DNA of 64,000 nucleotides, from positions 1 to 64,000 of the forward strand of contig NZ_JNYZ01000029.1 of NCBI RefSeq assembly GCF_000717335.1. The letters run 5' to 3'. The stretch is from Amycolatopsis jejuensis (GTDB taxonomy: Bacteria; Actinomycetota; Actinomycetes; Mycobacteriales; Pseudonocardiaceae). A program made the position numbers and the translations under genes. Every line of letters starts with the position of its first letter. Within the stretch, counting starts at the first letter, position 1. Shown here piece after piece: positions 1 through 8,495 of the stretch. The notes beneath the pieces were generated by a model. That model was not told the DNA's origin. It ran no database searches and saw only the letters and a list, made by a program, of their open reading frames with translations.

Positions 1-1
1 C

Positions 2-1078
2 GAGACCACCGGATGCCCGTATCCGCATCCGCCGGTGATGCCCCAAGACGGCACCCCGTTCCAGCCCTCGCCGGAGTTCGCGAAGTGGCGGACAGAGGCG
101 CCCGCGACGCGGCTCGCCGCTGAGAACGGCACCATCGGCTGGTTCATCACCGGGTACGAACTGGCGCGGCAAGTACTGCAGGACACCCGGTTCAGCATGG
201 CCGACCGGCGGACTCCGCTGGGCCCGTCGCCGTACGAGATGGGCAGGCCGATCGACGAGGAGAAGGGCCGGGCCCTGGTCGAGGGGAACGTGCTCGGGCT
301 CGACCCGCCGCAGCACACGAAGGTCCGCCGGGCTGCGGTCGGCCGGTTTTCGGTGCGTGCGGTCCGCGGGCAGCGGCAGGCGATCGGCGAATACATCGAA
401 GGGCGGCTCGGGGACCTCCTCGCTGCCGGGCCGACCGCCGACCTGTTCGAGGATTTCGCCCTTCCCGTCTCGGTTTTCGCGCATTGCCGGGTGCTGGGCA
501 TCCCGGACCCGAAGGTTGCCGAGTTCACCGCCATCTTCGCCACCGAGGACCTGAAATTCGGGGACATGGTGCACTTCGCGGCCGAGGTGCTCGAGCTCAA
601 GAAGGACGACCTCGGCGACGACACGGTGAGTGACCTCCTGCGTTCGGAGCTCACCGGGTCCGAGCGGCTGGGCATCGCCACGGTGCTGATGGGTTCGGGG
701 CGGGACGCGGTCGCGTACATGATCGGGACGATCATGGTGTCGCTGCTGTCCGACCCCGCCCAGCTGGACCTCCTGCGACGCGAACCCGAGCGGATTCCCA
801 CAGTGGCCGCCAACCGCGACGCCACCCGCTTCCCCGACCCCGACACCTTCGACGTCACCCGCGAAGCAACCGGACACCTCGCCTTCGGCAACGGCATCCA
901 CGCCTGCATCGGGCAGCAGCTCGCCCGCGTCGTCATCGGCGAAGCCATCACCCAGCTGCTCCAGCGCGTGCCGAAGCTGCGGCTGGTCGAGGCGCAGCAA
1001 CAGGAGCCCATGGCCTTTGCCGGGGACCTGCCGACCTACGCGCCCGGAACCGTCCGGGTCGCCTGGGACGGGGACTGA
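2..1078 (+). pseudogene. Cytochrome P450, cut by the window edge and missing the K-helix ExxR region
   Basis: Heme-thiolate monooxygenase family. The frame is open from base 2, and residues before the first GTG/ATG (35/38) still look like a P450 N-terminus, so the true start lies upstream of the window. Seen in order: a C-helix-like segment with DPPQHTKVRR, an I-helix segment with GSGRDAVAYM, and the heme loop FGNGIHACIG (Cys codon 905-907). Between the I-helix and AANRD, where families carry about 50 residues with ExxR and the beta-sheet 1 region, the protein jumps directly (codons 797-806). ExxR is structurally required in known P450s, so I infer an in-frame deletion and a dead or defective enzyme. 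The deletion point coincides with CCACAGTGG, the core of a palindrome repeated across the window. The family is certain; inactivity is inferred. Confidence 0.82.
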
Positions 1079-1148
1079 GCGCCACCGGCGGGACAGCGCC
1101 GTGACTCGCCGGAGCTGGTAAAATTCCGGCCATCACGGAAGGAAGCGG

Positions 1149-2033
1149 ATGTCGGTCGCCTACGAGCATCTCGAGCCGCTGTACCCGCTCGGCTGGCGGC
1201 ATTTCCGGCTCACGCTGCCCTGGATGCCGCTGCGCCGGCACCGGCATCCGGAGTTCGAGCTCACCTGCGTCCTGCACGGGGCGGGCACCCGGTTCGTCGG
1301 CGATTCGGTCGAGCCGTACGACGCCGGCGACCTCGTGCTGATCGGCCCGCATCTCGCCCACGCACACGCCTCGCCGCCCGATGCCGGGCCGATCGAAATC
1401 GTCGTCGTGCAGTTCACCCGGGACATTTTCGGCGACGCGTTCTTCGACCTCCCGGCCTTCGCCGGGGTCGCCGCGCTGCTGGACGCCTCGGCCGCGGGGC
1501 TCAGCTTCCCCGAGGTGCCCGCCGCCCTGCTGACGCTCGACGACCTCGGCTCCGCGGAGAAGTCCGTCGCACTCCTGGACGTGCTCCTCGCGCTGAGCCG
1601 CCAGCCGTACGTCCGGCTCGGCAGCGGCCAGCCCCCGTCCGGCACCGGTGCCGAAGACCGGATCGAGACGATCGTCGCGTACGTCCACGAGCATTACCGT
1701 GCGCAGATCAGCCTGCAGGACATCGCCGATGCCGTGCACATGAACGCGAGCGCCACGAGCCGCCTCTTCTCCCGGTCGACCGGCTTCACCCTCACCCGGT
1801 TCATCGCGCTGGTGCGGCTGAACGCCGCGTGCCACCTGCTGAGCGACACGGACCTGCCGGTCGCGGCGATCGCCACGGAATGCGGGTTCGCGAACCTGCC
1901 GAACTTCAACCGCCGGTTCCGGGAGATGAAGCAGACCACGCCCACGGCGTACCGCGCGCTGCGTGGCGAAGGCGCGACGACCCGGGAATACCTGCCCAAC
2001 CGGAAGCTCGCGGACCTCTTCCTGGGCGAGTGA
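1149..2033 (+). CDS. AraC-family transcriptional regulator with N-terminal cupin
   Basis: DNA-binding regulator of 294 aa. The N-terminal half is a cupin-like sensing domain (His-rich around residues 30-80), and residues about 187-270 hold the paired helix-turn-helix of AraC/XylS, including the CGFANLPNFNRRF recognition segment. The ATG at 1149 is preceded by GGAAGGA at a normal distance, which supports this start. It lies 70 bp downstream of the damaged P450 and reads the same way; whether it controls that gene or something outside the window cannot be told. Its ligand is unknown. The reading frame is intact, unlike its upstream neighbour. Confidence 0.9.
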   Translation: MSVAYEHLEPLYPLGWRHFRLTLPWMPLRRHRHPEFELTCVLHGAGTRFVGDSVEPYDAGDLVLIGPHLAHAHASPPDAGPIEIVVVQFTRDIFGDAFFDLPAFAGVAALLDASAAGLSFPEVPAALLTLDDLGSAEKSVALLDVLLALSRQPYVRLGSGQPPSGTGAEDRIETIVAYVHEHYRAQISLQDIADAVHMNASATSRLFSRSTGFTLTRFIALVRLNAACHLLSDTDLPVAAIATECGFANLPNFNRRFREMKQTTPTAYRALRGEGATTREYLPNRKLADLFLGE

Positions 2034-2106
2034 CGACGGCACTTGCCGCCGGGCAAGCCGAGCAGATCCTGGTGCCGGGCACCCCGCGCCGCCGGATCCT
2101 TCCTCC

Positions 2107-2137
2107 TTGACAACGTGACGTTGAATGCATCTACTAT
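2107..2137 (+). promoter_or_regulatory. Candidate promoter of the M1 aminopeptidase gene
   Basis: A perfect TTGACA (2107-2112) is followed after 19 bp by TACTAT (2132-2137), a fair but long-spaced match to a housekeeping promoter. It sits 27-57 bp ahead of the GTG start and is notably AT-rich for this window. Position and sequence are seen; activity is inferred. Confidence 0.5.
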
Positions 2138-2150
2138 CTGTTTAGAACAG
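2138..2150. promoter_or_regulatory. Short inverted repeat CTGTT-TAG-AACAG, possible operator
   Basis: A perfect 5-bp-arm inverted repeat lies between the candidate -10 (2132-2137) and the ribosome site AGGAGG (2153-2158) of the aminopeptidase gene. A repressor bound here would block transcription. No cognate regulator can be assigned. Confidence 0.35.
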
Positions 2151-2163
2151 GTAGGAGGTCCTG

Positions 2164-4710
2164 GTGGCAGGCAGCAACATCAGCCGCGGCGAAGCACGGG
2201 AGAGGGCGGCTCTCCTTGCGGTCTCGGATTACGAGGTCCACTTCGACCTGACCGGAGCCGCCTCCGGGGCGGCCACCTTCCGATCGGCGTCGGTCATCCG
2301 TTTCACGAGCCGGAAGCCGGGCGCGGGCACGCACGTCGATCTCACCGCGGACCGGCTCGTGCGCGCCACGCTCAACGGCGAGCCACTCGATCCGGCCGAG
2401 CTGTACGACGGGCATCGGCTGCGGCTGCCGTCCCTGGCGGCCGAAAACGAACTGGAAGTGGTCGCCGACTGCGGGTACATGCGCACCGGCGAGGGCCTGC
2501 ACCGCTTCGTCGACCCGGAGGACCAGGAACCGTATCTCTACACCCAGTTCGAGGCGTTCGACGCGAACCGCGCGTTCGCCTGTTTCGACCAGCCGGACCT
2601 CAAGGCGCGCTTCACCTTCGCCGTGACCGGGCCCGACCACTGGCAGGTCGTCTCCAACACCCCGGCCGTGGTGCGCCCCGAAGCGGACGCCACGGCTAGG
2701 TGGCAGTTCGAGCAGACCGTGGTGATGCCGACGTACATCACCGCGCTCGTGGCCGGCCCCTACCACCACGTCCACGACGAGCACGACGGAATCCCGCTCG
2801 GGCTCTACTGCCGCCCGTCTCTCGCGGACCACCTCGATGCCGACGAGCTCTTCGAGATCACGAAGCAGGGTTTCGATTTCCTGCACGAAAGTCTCGGGTA
2901 CCGCTACCCGTTCGGCAAATACGACCAGCTCGTGGTTCCCGAAATGTACGGCGGAATGGAAAACGCGGGGTGCGTGACCCTCGGCGAAATCGTGCTCTAC
3001 CGCTCGAAGGTTCCGGAGTCCACGCGACAGCGCCGGGCGCACGTCATCCTGCACGAGCTCACCCACATGTGGTTCGGCGACCTCGTCACGATGCAGTGGT
3101 GGGACGACGTCTGGCTCAACGAGTCGTTCGCGACCTGCTATTCGGCCGTCGCACTCGCCGAAAACACCCGGTTCCGCTCGGCCTGGACCGCCTTCGTCAC
3201 CGGGACCAAGACGAACGCCGCCCGCCAGGACCAGCTGCCCTCCACCCACCCCGTCACCGCGGACATGCCGGACACCGATTCGATCGGGGTCAACCTCGAC
3301 GCGATCACGTACGACAAGGGTGCCGCCGTGCTCAAGCAGCTTGCCGCGTGGGTCGGCCGGGAGGCTTTCGACGCGGGGCTGCGGACGTATTTCCGCAAGC
3401 ACGAATACGCCAACACCACCTTGCCGGATTTGCTCGATGCACTGGAAGAATCGTCGGGGCGCAGCCTCACCTCGTGGTCGGCGGAATGGCTCGAAACCCC
3501 CGGAATCAACACCCTCCGGCCGGTTTTCGAAATCGGCGGGCACGGCGAGTTCGCGCGTTTCGCGATCGCCCAGGAGGCGAGTGCGGACCAGCCGCGGCTG
3601 CGGTCGCACCGGGTGGCGGTCGGCCTCTACGACCTCCGCGACGGGGTCCTGGTCCGGCGCGACCGGATCGAGCTCGACGTGGCCGGCGCACGGACCGAGG
3701 TGCCCGCACTGACCGGGGTCACCGCGCCGGACGTCGTGCTCGTGAACGACGACGACCTCACCTACGCCAAGCTGCGCTTCGACCCGGGCTCGCTCGCCAT
3801 GGTCACCGAGCACCTCGGCGCGTTCCCGGACTCGCTGCCCCGTGCGCTCTGCTGGGGTGCGCTCTGGGACATGACCCGCGACGGCGAGCTGACGGCTCGC
3901 GACTACCTGCAGCTGGTGCTGCGGTGGATCGGCACCGAGACCGAGGTCAGCATCGTCGAGCCGGTGCTCGCCCAGGCGTTCACCGCCGTGCACAGCTACC
4001 TCGCGCCGGACTGGCAGCCGACCGGCCTGGCACTGTACGCCGACGCGATGCATGCCCGGCTGCGGGAACTCGAACCGGGCAGTGACCTTCAGCTGGTGTT
4101 CGCGCGGGCGTTCATCCGCAGTGCGCACAGCGAGGACCACGTCGCGCTGGTGCGTGCTCTGCTGTCCGGTGCGGAGGAGATCGACGGGCTGGCGATCGAA
4201 ACGGAACTTCGCTGGATGCTGCTCGAACGGCTGGCGACCCTCGGCGCCGCGACCGAGGACGAGATAGCGCAGGAGTACGCGGAGCGCGACGCGACGGCGG
4301 CCGGGGAGTCCCAGGCGGATCTGTGCCGGGCGGCGCGTCCCACCGAAGCGGCGAAAGCCGAAGCGTGGCATCGGGTGATGGATGACGCCGAGGTGCCGCG
4401 GGCCACCGTCGTCTCGCTCGTGCAGGGGTTCCAGCGGCCTGGTCAGCTCGCGGTCACCGAGCCGTACGTCACGCGGTATTTCGACGAGCTCGGCACGATC
4501 TGGGCCGAGCGCAGCGAAAGTGTGGCGAGCTCGATCGTGCGGATGCTGTACCCGAGTTTCGCGGTGGACCAGCGGACCGTCGACCAGACCGCCGCGTACC
4601 TGGAAAAGGAGCAGCCACCGGCACCGCTCGCCCGGCTGCTCCGGGAAGCTCAGGCGGAAATCGAACGTGCCTTGAACGCCCGGGCGGTGGACGCCGCTGC
4701 TGCAGGCTGA
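2164..4710 (+). CDS. pepN: Aminopeptidase N (M1 family zinc metallopeptidase)
   Basis: Cytosolic enzyme removing N-terminal residues from peptides. At 848 aa it has the usual actinobacterial PepN length. The substrate-anchoring motif GGMENAG is at residues 263-269, the zinc motif HELTH at 297-301, and the third zinc ligand is the Glu of NESF at residue 320. The C-terminal half matches the helical ERAP1-like domain. GTG at 2164 is chosen because AGGAGG ends 5 bp upstream. The gene converges on the 4742-7192 gene with 31 bp between them and no strong terminator seen. All catalytic motifs are present, so it should be active. Confidence 0.95.
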   Translation: MAGSNISRGEARERAALLAVSDYEVHFDLTGAASGAATFRSASVIRFTSRKPGAGTHVDLTADRLVRATLNGEPLDPAELYDGHRLRLPSLAAENELEVVADCGYMRTGEGLHRFVDPEDQEPYLYTQFEAFDANRAFACFDQPDLKARFTFAVTGPDHWQVVSNTPAVVRPEADATARWQFEQTVVMPTYITALVAGPYHHVHDEHDGIPLGLYCRPSLADHLDADELFEITKQGFDFLHESLGYRYPFGKYDQLVVPEMYGGMENAGCVTLGEIVLYRSKVPESTRQRRAHVILHELTHMWFGDLVTMQWWDDVWLNESFATCYSAVALAENTRFRSAWTAFVTGTKTNAARQDQLPSTHPVTADMPDTDSIGVNLDAITYDKGAAVLKQLAAWVGREAFDAGLRTYFRKHEYANTTLPDLLDALEESSGRSLTSWSAEWLETPGINTLRPVFEIGGHGEFARFAIAQEASADQPRLRSHRVAVGLYDLRDGVLVRRDRIELDVAGARTEVPALTGVTAPDVVLVNDDDLTYAKLRFDPGSLAMVTEHLGAFPDSLPRALCWGALWDMTRDGELTARDYLQLVLRWIGTETEVSIVEPVLAQAFTAVHSYLAPDWQPTGLALYADAMHARLRELEPGSDLQLVFARAFIRSAHSEDHVALVRALLSGAEEIDGLAIETELRWMLLERLATLGAATEDEIAQEYAERDATAAGESQADLCRAARPTEAAKAEAWHRVMDDAEVPRATVVSLVQGFQRPGQLAVTEPYVTRYFDELGTIWAERSESVASSIVRMLYPSFAVDQRTVDQTAAYLEKEQPPAPLARLLREAQAEIERALNARAVDAAAAG

Positions 4711-4741
4711 ATCCCTGCCCGCCAACCCGTGGTGAACGACG

Positions 4742-7192
4742 TCAACGACGAGAGTGTCGCACCAACCGGGCGGCTTGCCGGAGTGACTGGCGGAGCGTGA
4801 TCCCGAGTGCCACACAGGCCAGCAGGGTGAGCGCGGGCGGCAGGTAGGTCAGCAGGAACGGGAACACCGCGTAGTGCGTGAGGTAGATGGCGAGCGACGC
4901 GTCGGCGATCAGCCCGGCCGGGCGGACCAGCGCGCGGGGGACCGGCAGCCGAACCGTGGCGAGCAGAAGGAACAGGCCCGCGATGACGATCGTTTCCCGG
5001 CCGGGGTCGGCGAAAAAGCCCGGGACGAGGGTGAGAATCGCCGCGGCCACGAGGAGTTTGCGAGCCGGGGTCGTGGCGCGGTACACGAGCCAGCCGAGCG
5101 CGAAGAACCAGGCGCTGCCGGGCAGGCTGAACCACCCCGGCCACGCCATCGCGGCGATGAGGGCGACGGCGAGCATCGCGGCCGCGGTGGAAAACCCGTG
5201 GCGGCGTTCGAACCGGCGGACGGCCGGGATCGCGAAGACGGCGGCGAGGATCAGCAACAGCAGCACGAGAACTTCGACGTACCAGTAGCCGGTGGCCGGT
5301 GCCGTGTGGACCAGGTTGTTGACCAGCAGGATGTTCGCCGTTCCGACGGTGTCGCTGACCGTGGCGCGCCAGGTGATCCAGGCCATTGCGGGCAGTGCGA
5401 TGGCGGCGGCGCTGCGCAGGAGCCGTCCGCTGGGGCCGTTCGCCGGGGCGAGGGTGAAGCGGGCGAAGGCCCACCCGGACACGGCCAGCAGCAGGTGCGC
5501 GCCGCCGAGGAGGTGGTACGCGCCGAGATGGGTGCCCACCACGAGAAGGATGGCGACGGCCCGGAGGGCGATTCCGGTGTCGAGATGGGCGAGGCGGGTG
5601 GCCGGGGTACGCCGGGATTCCAGTTCCTGCACGGTCATCGTGGGCCACGAGGGCGGCAGATGACCGAGGACGGCCTCCAGTTCGATGGACATCCGCACGT
5701 AGCTGAGCGAGTCGCCGCCGAGGCCGGTGAAGGTGTCGTCGCCGGTGATGTCGTGCTGGGGCAGGACTTTCCGGAACGCGCTCCGGACCGAGGTGGCCGG
5801 CCGGGGGTCGGTGGCCGAGCCGTGGAGGGCTGGGTAGTCGATCTTTCCGTTGGGGTGGCGGGGGATCCGGTCGATCAGGTGCGGCCGGATACTCGGCGAG
5901 GGCAGACCGGTTTTCGCGCGGACGATCTCGTGTGCTTGCTCCGCATCGGCGGTGACGAACACGTTGAGCACCTCGTCGTCACCGGTGCAGGCGGCTGTGA
6001 AACCGTGATGGGACAACAGGTGTTCGATCTCGTCGAGGTCGATCCGGTGCCCGAACGGCTTGCCGAACCGGCTTTTCCGGCCGACGATTTCGTAGAGCCC
6101 GGCGGGAGTGCGGCGGGCCAGGTCACCGGTGGCGAGGGCGTCGATCGTCCGGCCGCGCGCGAGATCGTGCGGGTGCCGGGCGTAGCCCAGCATGGTGTTC
6201 GGGCCGCGGTAGACGAGTTCGCCCGTGCCGGAGGCGTCCGGGCCGGCGATGGTGAAGCTGCCGCCGTCGATGGGGGTGCCGATCGCGCCGGGGTGTGTTT
6301 CGGCCAGTTCCGGTGGCAGGTAAGCCATTCGCGCGGTTGCTTCGGTCTGGCCGTACATCACGAAGAACTGCCAGCCGCCGCGCCGGGCCATCCGCGCGTA
6401 CCGGCGGACGGTTTCCGGGGCGAGCCGTCCGCCTGCTTGGGTGACGTAGCGGAGATGCGGTGCGGTGTGTTCGTCGAAGCCGATTTGGTCCAGCAGCGCA
6501 AAGGTGTGCGGGACGCCGTGGAGGCTCGTGGCGCGATGCTCGCGGAGGGTGGTCCAGAATCCGGGGTCGACCACGGATCGCTCGGTGAGGACGACGGCTG
6601 CCCCGGCGGCGAGGTTGCTGGCGAGGACGGAAAGCCCGTAGCAGTAGTGCAGGGGCAGGGACAGGGCCGCGCGGTCGCCCGGCCGGATGCCGAGGTACCG
6701 GGCGATGGCCTCCGCGTTGGCCTGCACCCCCGTGGCGCCGAGCCGGACCAGCTTGGGCGACCCGGTGGAGCCCGACGTGGACAGCAGCAGCGCGAGTTCG
6801 GGATGCAGCGTATGCCGCGTGCCCCGGCGCCGGACGTCGATGTCGCCGTTGCGGAGGATGACGTCCGGATCGTAGTGCGCGGTAAGGGATTCGGCGGCGG
6901 TCAGCAGGACCGGATGCCCGCCGCGCAGGGCGGCGAGGTAGCCGATCACGGTCGCGAGGTCGTTGCGGGCTTCGAGCTGCACCAGGCGACGGGTGGTGCC
7001 GAGCTTCGCGGCGAGCTCGCTGACGTGGTGGTCGAGTTCGAGGTAGCTGACCGTCGTGCCGTCGGCGATGATCGCGGGACGGTTGCCGGGCAAGGCAAGT
7101 TCCTGCGCGAACCGGACGCGAGTGTCCGCAGTGGACAGTCTGACGCGGAGAGGTGCCTTGGCAGGCAACGGGATCAGGGCGTCCTGGGTCAT
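4742..7192 (-). CDS. Adenylation domain + acyl/peptidyl carrier + membrane acyltransferase fusion
   Basis: An 816-aa three-part protein. Residues about 20-480 form an AMP-binding adenylation domain with the P-loop-like STSGSTGSPK, YGQTEAT, and the C-terminal catalytic Lys in NGKIDY. A carrier domain follows with GGDSLS; Ser495 is the expected phosphopantetheine site. From about residue 545 the rest is strongly hydrophobic, with many membrane spans, and opens like acyltransferase-3/OafA proteins (VGTHLG carries the expected His). Logic by family: activate an acid, load it on the carrier, transfer it to an acceptor at the membrane. ATG at 7192 is chosen over a GTG-type extension to 7249 because GAGGACGAGAG precedes it and the extension has no conserved sequence. 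An iron box lies 51 bp upstream and a ferric transporter is divergent, suggesting iron-regulated expression. Substrate and product are unknown. Confidence 0.85.
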   Translation of the reverse strand: MTQDALIPLPAKAPLRVRLSTADTRVRFAQELALPGNRPAIIADGTTVSYLELDHHVSELAAKLGTTRRLVQLEARNDLATVIGYLAALRGGHPVLLTAAESLTAHYDPDVILRNGDIDVRRRGTRHTLHPELALLLSTSGSTGSPKLVRLGATGVQANAEAIARYLGIRPGDRAALSLPLHYCYGLSVLASNLAAGAAVVLTERSVVDPGFWTTLREHRATSLHGVPHTFALLDQIGFDEHTAPHLRYVTQAGGRLAPETVRRYARMARRGGWQFFVMYGQTEATARMAYLPPELAETHPGAIGTPIDGGSFTIAGPDASGTGELVYRGPNTMLGYARHPHDLARGRTIDALATGDLARRTPAGLYEIVGRKSRFGKPFGHRIDLDEIEHLLSHHGFTAACTGDDEVLNVFVTADAEQAHEIVRAKTGLPSPSIRPHLIDRIPRHPNGKIDYPALHGSATDPRPATSVRSAFRKVLPQHDITGDDTFTGLGGDSLSYVRMSIELEAVLGHLPPSWPTMTVQELESRRTPATRLAHLDTGIALRAVAILLVVGTHLGAYHLLGGAHLLLAVSGWAFARFTLAPANGPSGRLLRSAAAIALPAMAWITWRATVSDTVGTANILLVNNLVHTAPATGYWYVEVLVLLLLILAAVFAIPAVRRFERRHGFSTAAAMLAVALIAAMAWPGWFSLPGSAWFFALGWLVYRATTPARKLLVAAAILTLVPGFFADPGRETIVIAGLFLLLATVRLPVPRALVRPAGLIADASLAIYLTHYAVFPFLLTYLPPALTLLACVALGITLRQSLRQAARLVRHSRR

Positions 7193-7242
7193 CGTCTCTC
7201 GTCCTCGCTCGCGACGGCCGGGCGGCAATGCGCGGCCGGAGC

Positions 7243-7261
7243 GAAGCATAGGCTAACCAAA
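7243..7261. promoter_or_regulatory. IdeR/DmdR-like iron box upstream of the A-PCP-acyltransferase gene
   Basis: This 19-mer matches 14 of 19 positions of the actinobacterial consensus TTAGGTTAGGCTAACCTAA, including the uninterrupted core TAGGCTAACC. It lies about 50 bp from the start of the leftward gene. IdeR/DmdR with Fe2+ represses from such sites. Binding is inferred from sequence only. Confidence 0.6.
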
Positions 7262-7442
7262 CCGAAAGGTGAAGTTGCCTGCGCCACAAGGAAAGTTAGC
7301 GGACGGTAAAGCCGAAATACATTCAGGCCGCGGCCGGATTTTCCGTGGGAAAGCAACGCACTGTGCGCCGGGAAGGATCATCGGTTCGGCGTAACGGGCG
7401 TCACGCTGCTTGCTGCCCGGATTGCCCTTATGGTGTCCTGAC

Positions 7443-7461
7443 CAAGCTAAGGCTAACTTTC
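7443..7461. promoter_or_regulatory. IdeR/DmdR-like iron box upstream of the ferric ABC transporter
   Basis: The 19-mer matches 12 of 19 consensus positions, with the core AAGGCTAAC intact. It ends against the ribosome site CGGAGG (7461-7466) of the lipoprotein gene, a position suited to repression. Together with the site at 7243 it makes joint iron control of both divergent units likely. Confidence 0.55.
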
Positions 7462-7475
7462 GGAGGCGGGTCCCC

Positions 7476-8495
7476 ATGCGGTTCACCAGGCGTGCGGCGC
7501 TGGCGGTTGCCGGTGCCGTCGTGGTGCTCACGGCGAGCGCGTGCGGCGCCGGCTCCGGCGAGGCCGCCGGCGGGCTGACGCTGTACAACGCGCAGCACGA
7601 GGACCTGGTGAAGGCGCTGGTGGCGGGGTTCACCCAGGAGACCGGCATCAAGGTCGACCTCCGCTCCGGCAAGGACTTCGAGCTCGCGAACCAGCTGGTG
7701 CAGGAGGACGCGGCGAGCCCGGCGGACGTCTTCGTCACGGAGAACTCGCCCGCGATGAGCCTGGTCGACGGCAAGGGCCTGTTCGCCAAGGTCGACGACA
7801 AGACGCTCAGCCAGGTCCCGGCCGGGTTCGTCCCGTCGAGCAAGAACTGGACCGGATTCGCCGCGCGGTCGACAGTGCTGGCGTACAACGCGAAGAAGCT
7901 CCCCGCCGCCGACGTGCCCGCGTCGCTGATGGACCTCGCGCAGCCGCGCTGGCAGGGCAAGATCGGGGTGGCCGCCGCGGGTGCGGACTTCCAGGCGATC
8001 GTCAGCGCTGTCCTGGAGGTCAAGGGCGAGGACGCGACCCGGCAGTGGCTGGCCGGGCTCAAGGCGAACGCGAAGGTGTACCCGGGCAACATTGCGGTGC
8101 TGAAGGCGGTGAACTCCGGCGAGCTCGAGGCCGGGGTGATCTACCACTACTACTGGTACAAGGATCGTGCGGAGGCGGGGGCGAACAGTGCCGCCACCGA
8201 GCTGAAGTTCTTCGGTGGCAAGGATCCCGGCGGTTTCCTCAGCATTTCCGGCGCGGGCGTGCTCAAGAATGCGAAGCACGCCGCCGACGCACAGCGGTTC
8301 GTCGCGTACCTGACCGGTCCGGCGGGGCAGAAGATTCTCGCCGACAGCAAGGCTCTCGAGTACCCGATCGCGCATGGCGCCCAGCCGAACCCCAAGCTCA
8401 AGCCGCTGGCCGAGCTGGACCCGCCCGCGGTCGACCCGGCGAAACTGAACGGTCCGAAGGTCGTCGAGATGATGCAGCAGGCGGGCCTGATCTGA
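7476..8495 (+). CDS. Ferric iron ABC transporter substrate-binding lipoprotein (FbpA/FutA type)
   Basis: A 339-aa extracellular binding protein anchored by lipid. It has an N-terminal MRFTRR, a hydrophobic stretch and the lipobox TASAC at about residue 23. The mature part matches family-1 binding proteins of the Fe3+ type: LYNAQHEDLVKALV near the start, the tyrosine-rich YHYYWY near residues 225-230 and a GAGVLKNAKH segment. Tyr residues at such positions bind ferric iron in FbpA relatives. ATG at 7476 is chosen over an upstream start at 7410 because the signal sequence begins there and CGGAGG and the iron box precede it. The stop is immediately followed by the permease GTG. First gene of a three-gene operon. 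Confidence 0.9.
   Translation: MRFTRRAALAVAGAVVVLTASACGAGSGEAAGGLTLYNAQHEDLVKALVAGFTQETGIKVDLRSGKDFELANQLVQEDAASPADVFVTENSPAMSLVDGKGLFAKVDDKTLSQVPAGFVPSSKNWTGFAARSTVLAYNAKKLPAADVPASLMDLAQPRWQGKIGVAAAGADFQAIVSAVLEVKGEDATRQWLAGLKANAKVYPGNIAVLKAVNSGELEAGVIYHYYWYKDRAEAGANSAATELKFFGGKDPGGFLSISGAGVLKNAKHAADAQRFVAYLTGPAGQKILADSKALEYPIAHGAQPNPKLKPLAELDPPAVDPAKLNGPKVVEMMQQAGLI

Noticed and set aside
2134..4815. 893-codon reading frame opposite pepN
   Set aside because: It is the GC-bias shadow of the aminopeptidase gene; Arg/Val/Gly-rich with no domain, and the sense gene has every catalytic motif.
4874..7309. 811-codon frame opposite the A-PCP-acyltransferase gene
   Set aside because: Low-complexity Gly/Asp/Arg-rich translation with no family motif; the other strand has adenylation and carrier motifs.
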